Shown here in pieces: positions 25,410-33,944 of a stretch of 64,000 nucleotides of DNA (within the stretch, counting starts at the first letter, position 1; each line of letters opens with the position of its first letter). Under the pieces are notes generated by a model, which was given only the letters and a program-made list of their open reading frames with translations, was not told the DNA's origin and made no database searches. Source of the DNA: Streptomyces antibioticus (GTDB lineage: Bacteria > Actinomycetota > Actinomycetes > Streptomycetales > Streptomycetaceae); NCBI RefSeq assembly GCF_002019855.1, contig NZ_CM007717.1:4488657-4552656 (forward strand), read 5' to 3'. A program made the position numbers and the translations under genes.

Positions 25410-27284
25410 ATGAACGACTCCTCTCCCCGCCGCGTCCGCGTCCGCGCCCCCGAGCTGACCGGCAAGGGCGGCTGGCTGAACACGGGCGGGCGCCAGTACA
25501 CCCTGGCCGACCTGCGCGGACGCATCGTCGTGCTGGACTTCTGGACGTTCTGCTGCATCAACTGCCTGCACGTCCTCGACGAGCTGCGGGAGCTGGAGGA
25601 GAAGCACCGGGACACCGTGGTCGTCGTCGGGGTGCACTCGCCGAAGTTCGTGCACGAGGCCGAGCACCGGGCCGTGGTGGACGCGGTGGAGCGGTACGGG
25701 GTGGAGCATCCGGTGCTGGACGATCCGGAGCTGGCCACCTGGAAGCAGTACGCCGTGCGCGCGTGGCCGACGCTCGTGGTGATCGACCCGGAGGGGTACG
25801 TCGTCGCGCAGCACGCCGGTGAGGGGCACGCGCACGCGATCGAGCGGCTGGTCGCCGAGCTGGAGGCGGAGCACGGGGCGAAGGGCACGCTGCGGCGCGG
25901 TGACGGGCCGTACGTGGCGCCGGAGCCGGAGCCGACGGCCCTGCGCTTCCCGGGCAAGGCGATCGTCCTGCCGGGCGGGACCTTCCTGGTCAGCGACACC
26001 ACCCGGCATCAGCTCGTGGAGCTGGAGCCGGACGGGGAGACGGTGGTGCGGCGGATCGGGTCCGGGGAGCGCGGCTTCGCCGACGGTCCGGCCGGTCTCG
26101 CCTCCTTCAGCGAACCCCAGGGGCTCGCGCTGCTCGACGACGCGTCGGTGGTCGTCGCCGACACCGTCAACCACGCCCTGCGCCGCCTGGACCTCGGCTC
26201 CGGGGAGGTGACGACCCTGGCGGGCACCGGGAAGCAGTGGTGGCAGGGGTCGCCGGTCTCCGGTCCGGCCCGGGAGACCGCTCTCTCCTCGCCGTGGGAC
26301 GTGGCGGTGTTCGACGGACGCGTGTGGATCGCGATGGCGGGTGTGCATCAGCTCTGGGCCTACGATCCGGCCGACGGGACGGTGGCCGTCGCCGCCGGTA
26401 CGACCAACGAGGGGCTGGTCGACGGTCCGGCCGCCGAGGCGTGGTTCGCGCAGCCGTCCGGGCTCGCGGTGTCCGCCGACGGGGAGCGGCTGTGGCTCGC
26501 CGACTCGGAGACGTCCGCGCTGCGCTGGGTGGACCGCGCGGGTGTCGTCCGCACCGCCGTCGGCACCGGGCTGTTCGACTTCGGACACCGGGACGGCGCG
26601 GCCGGGCAGGCGCTGCTCCAGCATCCGCTGGGTGTCACCGTCCTGCCCGACGGCTCGGTGGCGGTCAGCGACACGTACAACCACGCGCTGCGCCGCTACG
26701 ATCCGGCGACCGGTGAGGTCAGCACGCTCGCCACGGATCTGCGGGAGCCCAGTGACGCGGTGCTCGTCGGTGACGACATCGTGGTCGTGGAGTCGGCCCG
26801 GCACCGGCTGACCCGGCTGCGGCTGCCGGAGGAGGCGGTGCGGGTGGAGGCGGTCGCCCACCGCACGCGGCGCGAGGCGACCGAAGTGGCGCCGGGGGCA
26901 GTGACGTTGGACGTGGTCTTCCAGGCGCCGGCCGGTCAGAAGCTGGACACCCGGTACGGTCCGGCCACCCGGCTGCTGGTCTCCGCGACCCCGCCCGAGC
27001 TGCTGCGCGCGGGCGAGGGGGCCGGTACGGATCTCACCCGGGCGCTGGAGCTGGACCCGGCGGTGACGGAAGGGGTGCTGCACGTCTCGGCGATGGCGGC
27101 GTCCTGCGACGACGATCCCGCGGTCGAGTACCCGGCCTGCCATGTCCACCAGCAGGACTGGGGAGTTCCGGTCCGCCTCGTCGAAGGGGCGGCGGACCGG
27201 CTGCCGTTGGTCCTGGCGGGGATGGACGCCCCCGAGGCCCCCGACGCCTCCGACGCTCCCGACGCCTCCGCGCCGGCCGGCTGA
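25410..27284 (+). CDS. Thioredoxin-like/NHL-repeat protein (NHLRC2-like)
   Basis: 624 aa. A thioredoxin-like domain (about 20-150) has the redox motif FCCINC in LDFWTFCCINCLHVL. It is followed by an NHL beta-propeller (about 165-480) with repeats such as GLALLDDASVVVADTVNHAL and GVTVLPDGSVAVSDTYNHAL, then a C-terminal beta-rich domain (about 500-600). The order matches NHLRC2-family proteins. No signal peptide is seen. The start is uncertain: at ATG 25410 the GGAGG is only 2 nt away, so a GTG at 25386 or leaderless initiation is possible. The last residues repeat DASDAPDAS. Confidence 0.9.
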   Translation: MNDSSPRRVRVRAPELTGKGGWLNTGGRQYTLADLRGRIVVLDFWTFCCINCLHVLDELRELEEKHRDTVVVVGVHSPKFVHEAEHRAVVDAVERYGVEHPVLDDPELATWKQYAVRAWPTLVVIDPEGYVVAQHAGEGHAHAIERLVAELEAEHGAKGTLRRGDGPYVAPEPEPTALRFPGKAIVLPGGTFLVSDTTRHQLVELEPDGETVVRRIGSGERGFADGPAGLASFSEPQGLALLDDASVVVADTVNHALRRLDLGSGEVTTLAGTGKQWWQGSPVSGPARETALSSPWDVAVFDGRVWIAMAGVHQLWAYDPADGTVAVAAGTTNEGLVDGPAAEAWFAQPSGLAVSADGERLWLADSETSALRWVDRAGVVRTAVGTGLFDFGHRDGAAGQALLQHPLGVTVLPDGSVAVSDTYNHALRRYDPATGEVSTLATDLREPSDAVLVGDDIVVVESARHRLTRLRLPEEAVRVEAVAHRTRREATEVAPGAVTLDVVFQAPAGQKLDTRYGPATRLLVSATPPELLRAGEGAGTDLTRALELDPAVTEGVLHVSAMAASCDDDPAVEYPACHVHQQDWGVPVRLVEGAADRLPLVLAGMDAPEAPDASDAPDASAPAG

Positions 27285-27318
27285 CGGCCTCCCCCGCGGC
27301 CCTACGGCCTACGGCGAC

Positions 27319-27564
27319 TCAGCCGCCGTAGCCGTTGTGGTAGCCGTCGCCGGAGCGGCGGTCGTCGACCACGGTCGTGGTCGTCGGGGGGACCATCACC
27401 CGGCGGCGCCGGGCGATGCTGCTGAAGGTGGTGACGCCGATCAGTCCGACGATCATCAGGATGACGCCGACCATGTCGAGGTTGACCCCCTGCATGTCCC
27501 AGTCGGTCGCGAAAGTGAGGATCGCTCCTGCGGCGATCAGGATGATGCACCCGCCGAGGCCCAT
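27319..27564 (-). CDS. Small two-TM membrane protein (DUF6458-like)
   Basis: 81 aa. Two hydrophobic helices (GGCIILIAAGAILTFATD, about 3-20; LDMVGVILMIVGLIGVTTF, about 28-46) are followed by a basic patch ARRRR and a hydrophilic Thr/Asp/Gly tail. The short loop WDMQGVNLD between helices is characteristic of this actinobacterial family, whose function is unknown. ATG at 27564 has GGGAGG 7 nt upstream. Longer in-frame starts are not supported. Confidence 0.88.
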   Translation of the reverse strand: MGLGGCIILIAAGAILTFATDWDMQGVNLDMVGVILMIVGLIGVTTFSSIARRRRVMVPPTTTTVVDDRRSGDGYHNGYGG

Positions 27565-27681
27565 GGTGTTGCCTCCCTGTCCGGTCCGGTACGGTCCGGC
27601 GGTTCCGGTCCGCGGTCTTCGCACTGGCGGGTACCCCGGCGCGGCCGGACTAGACAGGGACGGGCCCCGGCCTCGCTCCAA

Positions 27682-28986
27682 CTACCCCTGGAGGAAGGCC
27701 ACCAGGGCGTTCGCCAGCAGATAGGGGTCGGCGTCGCCGCACAACTCCCGTGCGCTGTGCATCGACAGGATGGCCACGCCGATGTCGACGGTGCGGATGC
27801 CGTGCCGGGCGGCGGTGATCGGGCCGATCGTGGTGCCGCAGGGCATGGAGTTGTTGGAGACGAACGACTGGAACGGCACGCCCGCCTTCTCGCAGGCCGC
27901 GGCGAACACCGCCCGGCCCGAACCGTCCGTGGCGTAGCGGTTGTTGACGTTGACCTTGAGGATCGGGCCGCCGTTGACGCGCGGGTGGTGCGTCGGGTCG
28001 TGCCGCTCGGCGTAGTTGGGGTGGACCGCGTGCCCGGTGTCGGAGGAGAGACAGACGGTGCCGGCGAAGGCCCTGGCCCGGTCCTCGTACGATCCGCCGC
28101 GCGCGAAGACTGAACGTTCCAGCACGCTGCCGAGCAGGGGTCCGTCCGCGCCGGTGTCGGACTGCGAGCCGTTCTCCTCGTGGTCGAAGGCGGCGAGCAC
28201 CGGGATGTACGGCAGTTCGGCGCCGGCGGTCGCCACGGCCGCGAGGGCCGCCGTACCGGCGTGCACGGACAGCAGGTTGTCCATGCGCGGTCCGGCCAGC
28301 AGCTCCTGGTCGCGGCCCAGGTAGGCGGGCGGTTCCACGGGGTGGGTCATCAGGTCCCAGCCGGTGACCTCGTCGGCGGGCAGCCCGGCCTCCTCGGCGA
28401 GGAAGGCGATCAGGTCGCCGGCGCGGACGTCGCCGCCGAGGCCCCAGACGGGCTGGAGGTGGCGCTGCTTGTCGAGCTTGAGGCCGTCGGTGTTGACCGC
28501 CCGGTCGAGGTGGATGGCGAGCTGGGGCACGCGCAGCAGCGGGCGGCCGGTGTCCACCAGGCGGGTGGAGCCGTCCCGCAGGGTGAGCCGGCCGGCGATG
28601 CCGAGGTCGCGGTCGAGCCAGGAGTTGAGCAGGGGTCCGCCGTAGATCTCGACGGCGATCTGCCGCCAGCCGTGCGCCCCGGTGTCGGGGATCGGCTTGA
28701 CCCGCAGGTTGGGCGAGTCGGTGTGCGCGCCGATGATCCGGAAGGGGGTGTGCGCCCCGGCACCCTCGGGGACGTACCAGGCCACGATCGCGCCGCCGCG
28801 CAGTACGTACCGGCCGCCCGTGGAGGAGGTGTCGTCCCAGGCGTCCGTCTCCACGACCTGCCGGAAACCGGCCTTCTCCAGCCGCTCGGCCGCGTTGGCC
28901 ACGGCGTGGTACGGCGAGGGGCTCGCCGAGAGGAAGGACATGAGGTCGTCGGTGTGGCCGCGGTCGAAGCGGGCGGGTGCGCTCAT
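27682..28986 (-). CDS. M18 family aminopeptidase (aspartyl aminopeptidase type)
   Basis: 434 aa, full length. Zn-binding motifs are GAHTDSPNLRVKP (His near residue 88), DHEENGSQSDTGADGP with the catalytic Glu pair, and SSDTGHAVHPNYAERHDP; the C-terminal SMHSARE segment supplies the last His ligand. M18 enzymes are cytosolic dodecamers that release N-terminal acidic or other residues. ATG at 28986 starts 180 bp downstream, in transcription order, of the acyl-CoA dehydrogenase stop and behind a hairpin, so it is probably a separate transcript. Confidence 0.94.
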   Translation of the reverse strand: MSAPARFDRGHTDDLMSFLSASPSPYHAVANAAERLEKAGFRQVVETDAWDDTSSTGGRYVLRGGAIVAWYVPEGAGAHTPFRIIGAHTDSPNLRVKPIPDTGAHGWRQIAVEIYGGPLLNSWLDRDLGIAGRLTLRDGSTRLVDTGRPLLRVPQLAIHLDRAVNTDGLKLDKQRHLQPVWGLGGDVRAGDLIAFLAEEAGLPADEVTGWDLMTHPVEPPAYLGRDQELLAGPRMDNLLSVHAGTAALAAVATAGAELPYIPVLAAFDHEENGSQSDTGADGPLLGSVLERSVFARGGSYEDRARAFAGTVCLSSDTGHAVHPNYAERHDPTHHPRVNGGPILKVNVNNRYATDGSGRAVFAAACEKAGVPFQSFVSNNSMPCGTTIGPITAARHGIRTVDIGVAILSMHSARELCGDADPYLLANALVAFLQG

Positions 28987-29006
28987 GGGTTCACCTTAAC
29001 GACGGA

Positions 29007-29042
29007 CGAGAGCCCGCCCCCGGTACCGGGAGCGGGCCCTCG
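29007..29042. terminator. Terminator hairpin after the acyl-CoA dehydrogenase gene
   Basis: CGAG-GCCCGC-CCCGG pairs with CCGGG-GCGGGC-CTCG, with two single mismatches and a TA loop. It lies between the acyl-CoA dehydrogenase stop and the M18 start on the minus strand. Confidence 0.65.
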
Positions 29043-29166
29043 TGAGGACGGTGTGGAGAGTCACCGTGCCGGTGACCGGGCGGCATTTTGGCACGCCGTC
29101 CCGGTCCCCGTGGCCGGATGGATCAGATCGCGAGCGGATCGCGAGCGGACCGTGGCCGGGAAGAGG

Positions 29167-30993
29167 TCAGAACGCGGCCTCGTCCAGTTCCATCAGGTCC
29201 AGCTCGACGCCCGCGGCGATCTTGCGGGCCAGGGTGACGCCGGGCAGGACGTTGGCCGCGAAGAACTTCGCCGCCGCGATCTTGCCGGTGTAGAACGCCT
29301 TGTCCTTCGCGGACGCGGTCTGGAGCTTCTCGGCGGCGACGGCCGCGCCCTTGAGGAGCAGGTAGCCGACGACCACGTCACCGGAGGCGAGCAGCAGGCG
29401 GGTGCTGTTCAGGCCCACCTTGTAGATGTTCTTGACGTCCTGCTCGGTCGCGGCGAGGTCGGTCAGCATCAGGCCGACGATGGCCTCCAGCTCGACGGCG
29501 GCCTTGGCGAGGTGCTCGCGGGCGCCCGCCAGGTCCTCGCCGCCGGTGCCGAGCGCGAGGAACTTCTTGATGTCCTCGGCGAGGGAGTTCAGCGCGGCGC
29601 CCTGGTTGCGGACGATCTTCCGGAAGAAGAAGTCCTGGCCCTGGATGGCGGTGGTGCCCTCGTACAGGGTGTCGATCTTGGCGTCGCGGATGTACTGCTC
29701 GATCGGGTACTCCTGGAGGAACCCGGAGCCGCCGAAGGTCTGGAGCGACTGGGCGAGCTGCTCGTAGCCCTTCTCGGAGCCGTAGCCCTTGACGATCGGC
29801 AGGAGCAGGTCGTTCAGCGCGTGGTCGGCCTTGGTGTCCTCGCCGGCCGCTTCCTTGACCGCGATGGTGTCCTGCACGGAGGCGGTGTAGAGGACCAGGG
29901 CGCGCATGCCCTCGGCGTACGCCTTCTGCGTCATCAGCGAGCGGCGCACGTCGGGGTGGTGGGTGATGGTGACCTTGGGCGCGGCCTTGTCCATGAAGTT
30001 GGCGAGGTCGGGGCCCTGGACGCGCTCCTTGGCGTACTCCAGCGCGTTGAGGTAGCCGGTCGACAGCGTGGAGATGGCCTTCGTGCCGACCATCATGCGG
30101 GCGAACTCGATGATGCGGAACATCTGGCGGATGCCGTCGTGCTTGTCGCCGATCAGCCAGCCCTTGGCGGGGTGGTTGTCGCCGAAGGTCATCTCGCAGG
30201 TGTTGGACGCCTTGAGGCCCATCTTGTGCTCGACGTTGGTGGCGTAGACGCCGTTGCGCTCGCCCAGCTCGCCGGTCTCGAAGTCGAAGAGGAACTTCGG
30301 CACGAGGAAGAGGGAGAGGCCCTTGGTGCCGGGGCCGGCGCCCTCGGGGCGGGCGAGGACGTAGTGGAGGATGTTCTCCGACATGTCGTGCTCACCGGAG
30401 GTGATGAAGCGCTTCACGCCCTCGATGTGCCAGGAGCCGTCCTCCTGCGGCACGGCCTTGGTGCGGCCGGCGCCCACGTCCGAGCCGGCGTCCGGCTCGG
30501 TGAGGACCATGGTGGAGCCCCACTGCTTCTCGACGGCGACCTGGGCGATCTTCTTCTGGACGTCGTTGCCCTCGTCGTAGAGGATGCCGGCGAACGCCGG
30601 GCCGGAGGAGTACATCCACACGGCCGGGTTCGCGCCCAGGATCAGCTCGGCGTACGCCCAGATCAGGGACGGCGGGGCGGTCGTGCCGCCGATGCCCTCG
30701 GGCAGGCCGAGACGCCAGTACTCGGAGTCCATGAAGGCCTGGTAGCTCTTTTTGAAGGACGCCGGGACGGGCGCGGTGTTGGTGGCCGGGTCGAAGACCG
30801 GGGGGTTGCGGTCGGCGTCGGTGAAGGACTCCGCCAGCTCGTTCTCCGCGAGGCGGGTCAGCTCCTCCAGGATGCTCTTCGCGGTCTCGGTGTCCATCTC
30901 CTCGAAGGGGCCGCTGCCGTACAGCTTGTCGCGCCCCAGCACTTCGAAGAGGTTGAACTCGATGTCGCGGAGATTCGGCTTGTAGTGCCCCAT
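29167..30993 (-). CDS. Long-form acyl-CoA dehydrogenase (FadE5/DmdC-like, about 600 aa)
   Basis: 608 aa. It has the three-part ACAD fold with a C-terminal extension of about 130 residues. FAD/substrate motifs include TEPDAGSDVG, KRFITSGEHD and TFGGSGFLQEYPIEQYIRDA, and the catalytic base region is LYEGTTAIQGQDF. This is the 600-residue subgroup that includes mycobacterial FadE5 and DmdC, so the substrate could be fatty acyl-CoA of broad length. ATG at 30993 has GGAG 9 nt upstream; 18 extra upstream codons are possible but start at a poorly supported ATG. Two similar dyads lie 56 and 81 bp upstream. Confidence 0.94.
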   Translation of the reverse strand: MGHYKPNLRDIEFNLFEVLGRDKLYGSGPFEEMDTETAKSILEELTRLAENELAESFTDADRNPPVFDPATNTAPVPASFKKSYQAFMDSEYWRLGLPEGIGGTTAPPSLIWAYAELILGANPAVWMYSSGPAFAGILYDEGNDVQKKIAQVAVEKQWGSTMVLTEPDAGSDVGAGRTKAVPQEDGSWHIEGVKRFITSGEHDMSENILHYVLARPEGAGPGTKGLSLFLVPKFLFDFETGELGERNGVYATNVEHKMGLKASNTCEMTFGDNHPAKGWLIGDKHDGIRQMFRIIEFARMMVGTKAISTLSTGYLNALEYAKERVQGPDLANFMDKAAPKVTITHHPDVRRSLMTQKAYAEGMRALVLYTASVQDTIAVKEAAGEDTKADHALNDLLLPIVKGYGSEKGYEQLAQSLQTFGGSGFLQEYPIEQYIRDAKIDTLYEGTTAIQGQDFFFRKIVRNQGAALNSLAEDIKKFLALGTGGEDLAGAREHLAKAAVELEAIVGLMLTDLAATEQDVKNIYKVGLNSTRLLLASGDVVVGYLLLKGAAVAAEKLQTASAKDKAFYTGKIAAAKFFAANVLPGVTLARKIAAGVELDLMELDEAAF

Positions 30994-31048
30994 AACGACG
31001 GCTCCGTAGAGAGATCGGCGAGGCACTTGATCCTCGCGCCAGTTCACT

Positions 31049-31060
31049 TACCAACTAGTA
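31049..31060. promoter_or_regulatory. Operator-like dyad 1 upstream of the acyl-CoA dehydrogenase
   Basis: TACCAACTAGTA is an imperfect dyad, TACC/GTA type. It shares its form with a second dyad centred 25 bp away. Confidence 0.45.
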
Positions 31061-31073
31061 GCTCCGATGATGC

Positions 31074-31085
31074 TACCCGTCGGTA
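31074..31085. promoter_or_regulatory. Operator-like dyad 2 overlapping a putative promoter
   Basis: TACCCGTCGGTA has perfect TACC/GGTA arms. On the minus strand it lies between a TTGCGA -35-like box (31091-31096) and a TAGCAT -10-like box (31070-31075, 15-bp spacer), a typical place for a TetR-type repressor of fatty acid genes. Confidence 0.5.
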
Positions 31086-31165
31086 ATAAGTCGCAACCCC
31101 GCACCCGTCATCTGTGACGGTTCCCACCGGTGCCCCGCGCCGCCCCACGGGCCCGGCGCGCTCGG

Positions 31166-31171
31166 TACGCT
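31166..31171 (+). promoter_or_regulatory. Probable leaderless -10 element of the SseB gene
   Basis: TACGCT is followed by 7 nt and the ATG at 31179; no Shine-Dalgarno sequence fits. Confidence 0.5.
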
Positions 31172-31178
31172 TGCGCGC

Positions 31179-31646
31179 ATGTACGGCTACGACCAGAACA
31201 TGGGTGCCCAGCAGCAGTACGCGCCGCCACCGCAGCAGCCGATGGCCGGTGCCTACGGGCAGCAGCCGCCCCTGTATCCCGAGCCGTCCCCGCCCTCGCT
31301 CGCGGACGCGGTGCGCGCCTTCACCACCGGGCAACTGGCCGCGGAGGACTTCCAGCAGGTCTTCGCCACGTCCAAGGTGTACTGCCCGCGCGGCGACAAC
31401 CCCGGGTTCCTCGCCCTGCACAACACCCAGCAGCCGGTGATCCCGATGTTCACCTCCCTCAAGGAGCTGCGCCGGTACGCGGGCAAGGAGTCCAAGTACT
31501 TCGTCATCACCGGCGCCGAGGTCATCGACCTGCTGCCCACCGGGTACGGCTTCGTCCTCGACATGGAGGGTGAGCACCGGATGGTCTTCGACGCCAAGGC
31601 GGTCGAACAGATGGTGGAATTCGCGATGCGCCGGATGTACGGCTGA
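31179..31646 (+). CDS. SseB-family protein
   Basis: 155 aa. A Gln/Pro/Tyr-rich N-terminal 40 residues precedes one SseB N-terminal-type domain: KVYCPRGDNPGFLALH, PVIPMFTSLKELRRYAGKES and GYGFVLDMEGEHRMVFDAKA. In other bacteria this domain is tied to serine sensitivity or to type VII secretion loci, but its function is unsettled and no secretion genes lie here. The gene is probably leaderless. Confidence 0.85.
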   Translation: MYGYDQNMGAQQQYAPPPQQPMAGAYGQQPPLYPEPSPPSLADAVRAFTTGQLAAEDFQQVFATSKVYCPRGDNPGFLALHNTQQPVIPMFTSLKELRRYAGKESKYFVITGAEVIDLLPTGYGFVLDMEGEHRMVFDAKAVEQMVEFAMRRMYG

Positions 31647-31843
31647 CGGAACGGCCCGCGTCGCTGGTCACGGCACCGGTCGTCGCACCGGAAACCCCCT
31701 CCCCGATTGTCACAGCCATGCCATAGGCTGCGCTCAGGCAGCCGCGCCCCGGGGACCGTCGTCGAGGACGGTCGTCTCCGGACGTCGCGCGGCGCTCTCT
31801 CAATCACCCGGCCAACCCGGGTCTTCTGTGGGGGTTCATCACT

Positions 31844-33820
31844 GTGCGTATGCGCAGCACTTCGGCCGCGACGGCGCTCGCGGTCCTCTTCAGCTCGGCG
31901 GCGCTGAGCGTCATGGCGGCGGGGACCGCCTCGGCCACCGCCACCGTCGTCACCAACACCGGCGGTCTCGTCGTGGACGGCACGCTCAAGCGAGTGTTCG
32001 TCGGCGACGCGGCGAACGGCCGGATTCTCGCCTCCGACTACAACGGCAACCGGGTCGACATCACCACCGGGCTCGGCAGCGTCAGCGACCTGGCCCTGTC
32101 GGACGACGGCACGACCCTGTACGCGGCCCTGCCCAACACGCACCAGATCCTCGCGCTCGACCCGGCCACGCTGGACGTCAAGACGACCTACGCGATCCCG
32201 ACCGGAACCGGCCCGCGCCACCTGGCCTTCGCCGGCGGCAAGGTGTGGTTCTCCTACGGCGACCAGTGGGACGGCGACCTCGGCTCGGTCGACCCGACGG
32301 TGGACCCGGCGGGCGACCCGGAGAGCGGCACCGGCCCGGTGGCGATGGCGCAGATCCCGGCCGAGGGAACCGGATCCGGGATGTGGGGCCAGGCCCTGCT
32401 GGACACCGACCCGCTGCGGCCGGGCCTGCTGGCCGTCGGTGAGACCGGGGACTCCACGGGCACCGAGGCCGTCCTCGACGTGTCGAGCGGCACGGCCCAG
32501 GTGGTCGCCTGGCACGACAGCTCGTACGCGCTGAACGACGGCGTCGGGGACATCGACCTCGTCGCGGGCGCCGACCAGGTGCTCGTCAACGGCTACGACC
32601 GGCACGCCTACGCGAACGGCACCCTCACCAAGGCCGGTGCCTACCCCGGCGGCTGGGCCGCCGACATCGCGCGGGACGGCACGGTCGCCCAGGTCGCCGC
32701 GGGCAAGGTCGCGGTCTACCGGCCGAACGCCACCAAGCCGCTGCGCACCTTCACCGTCGGCTCGTCCTCCGACTACTACGCCGCCGCGAGCGTGCGCTGG
32801 GCGCCGGACTCCTCGCGGATCTTCGCGCTGGTGCCGAGCGGGGGCACCTACACGCTCCAGGCCCTCACCCAGCCGACGATGAACGTGCCGACGCTCACCG
32901 TCAACGCGCCCAGCTCCGCGACCCGCGCCAAGAAGATCACCGTCACCGGCAAGCTCTCGGCGACCGTGGCGCTGCCCGCGGGCGTCAAGCTCACCGTCAC
33001 CCGCACCGACCTCGACAGCCCGAGCGGCAAGGCGCTGCCCGCCGTCACGGTCAAGGCGGACGGCACGTTCTCCTTCACGGACACCCCGCCGGCCGGCGGC
33101 ACGGTCACCTACAAGGTGTCCTACGCCGGTGACGCCGCGCACCTCGCGGTCTCCGCGTCCGACAAGGTCACGGTCTCCCGCACCGCCACGAGCCTGAGCC
33201 TGAACAACAACGGCAAGCTGTACAACTACGGCGCCGACGTCAAGTTCACGGCGCACCTCGGGAAGACGTACAAGAACCGCACGGTCGAGATCTGGGCGGA
33301 CCCCTTCGGCGGCGACAAGCCGAAGAAGCTGGTCAAGAAGGCCAAGGTCAACTCCAGCGGCAACATCGTCGCGACGGTCGACATGACCCGCGACACCACC
33401 GTCACCGCGGTCTTCGCGGGCGACTCCCGCAACGCGCCGAAGACGGTGAAGGCCACGGCGTACGCCCGGGTCAAGGTCTCCACCGCCGTCTCCAAGCACT
33501 ACAAGACGGCCAAGATCGGCTCGACGTCGTACTACTGGTTCCACAAGAACACGAACCCGCTGCTCACCACGAGCATGACCTACTACCCGGGCCGCCAGCA
33601 GCGCTTCGACCTCCAGGTCTACTACCAGGGTTCGTGGTACTCCCTGGACTCCGAGTACTTCCCCGTCGGTACGAACGGGAAGTCGGCCGTGAGCCTCGGG
33701 GCGCCCGGTGAGTCGGGTGTCCGGGCCCGGATGCGCTCGGTGTACGTCAACGGCTCGTCCGGCGACAGCGTGAACTCCACGACCTACGGGGCGTGGAAGT
33801 ACCTGTACTTCAGCAACTGA
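31844..33820 (+). CDS. Secreted protein with YVTN-like propeller and Ig-like domain
   Basis: 658 aa. The signal peptide (MRMRSTSAATALAVLFSSAA..., AxA in GTASA) is cleaved near residue 32. About 40-335 resembles a YVTN/lactonase-like propeller: KRVFVGDAANGRILASDYNG and LSDDGTTLYAALPNTHQIL. About 350-445 is a bacterial Ig-like domain ending in TYKVSYAGDAAHLAVSASDK. A second Ig-like unit (about 450-550) ends in AVFAGDSRNAPKTVKATAYA. The last 110 residues are Tyr-rich and may be a surface or ligand domain. There is no sortase motif or anchor, so it is probably released. GTG at 31844 follows GGGGG. The 197-bp gap upstream (31647-31843) contains no gene. Confidence 0.88.
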   Translation: MRMRSTSAATALAVLFSSAALSVMAAGTASATATVVTNTGGLVVDGTLKRVFVGDAANGRILASDYNGNRVDITTGLGSVSDLALSDDGTTLYAALPNTHQILALDPATLDVKTTYAIPTGTGPRHLAFAGGKVWFSYGDQWDGDLGSVDPTVDPAGDPESGTGPVAMAQIPAEGTGSGMWGQALLDTDPLRPGLLAVGETGDSTGTEAVLDVSSGTAQVVAWHDSSYALNDGVGDIDLVAGADQVLVNGYDRHAYANGTLTKAGAYPGGWAADIARDGTVAQVAAGKVAVYRPNATKPLRTFTVGSSSDYYAAASVRWAPDSSRIFALVPSGGTYTLQALTQPTMNVPTLTVNAPSSATRAKKITVTGKLSATVALPAGVKLTVTRTDLDSPSGKALPAVTVKADGTFSFTDTPPAGGTVTYKVSYAGDAAHLAVSASDKVTVSRTATSLSLNNNGKLYNYGADVKFTAHLGKTYKNRTVEIWADPFGGDKPKKLVKKAKVNSSGNIVATVDMTRDTTVTAVFAGDSRNAPKTVKATAYARVKVSTAVSKHYKTAKIGSTSYYWFHKNTNPLLTTSMTYYPGRQQRFDLQVYYQGSWYSLDSEYFPVGTNGKSAVSLGAPGESGVRARMRSVYVNGSSGDSVNSTTYGAWKYLYFSN

Positions 33821-33845
33821 CCGATCTGATGACCGGCGGCGGTGG

Positions 33846-33869
33846 GCCCGGAGGGAATGTCCTCCGGGC
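33846..33869 (+). terminator. Terminator after the Ig-like secreted protein
   Basis: GCCCGGAGG-gaatgt-CCTCCGGGC forms a perfect 9-bp stem followed by TTCCGTCGTTG. Confidence 0.75.
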
Positions 33870-33893
33870 TTCCGTCGTTGTGGGGTGGCAGGA

Positions 33894-33909
33894 AGTTCAA
33901 CGCTCAACT
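33894..33909. promoter_or_regulatory. MarR-type operator candidate upstream of pirin
   Basis: AGTTCAACGCTCAACT is an imperfect palindrome (12 of 16 positions symmetric). It overlaps the TAAACT -10-like box at 33909-33914, 31 bp before the pirin ATG. TTCAAC/TTGAAC dyads of this kind are typical of MarR-family operators. Confidence 0.4.
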
Positions 33910-33944
33910 AAACTCGGATGCAGTCGCCCAAGGAGGTACCGACC

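Noticed and set aside
28180..31086. 968-codon plus-strand open frame across the M18 and acyl-CoA dehydrogenase genes
   Set aside because: It lies opposite two conserved enzymes and crosses their intergenic terminator; it has no recognisable motif.
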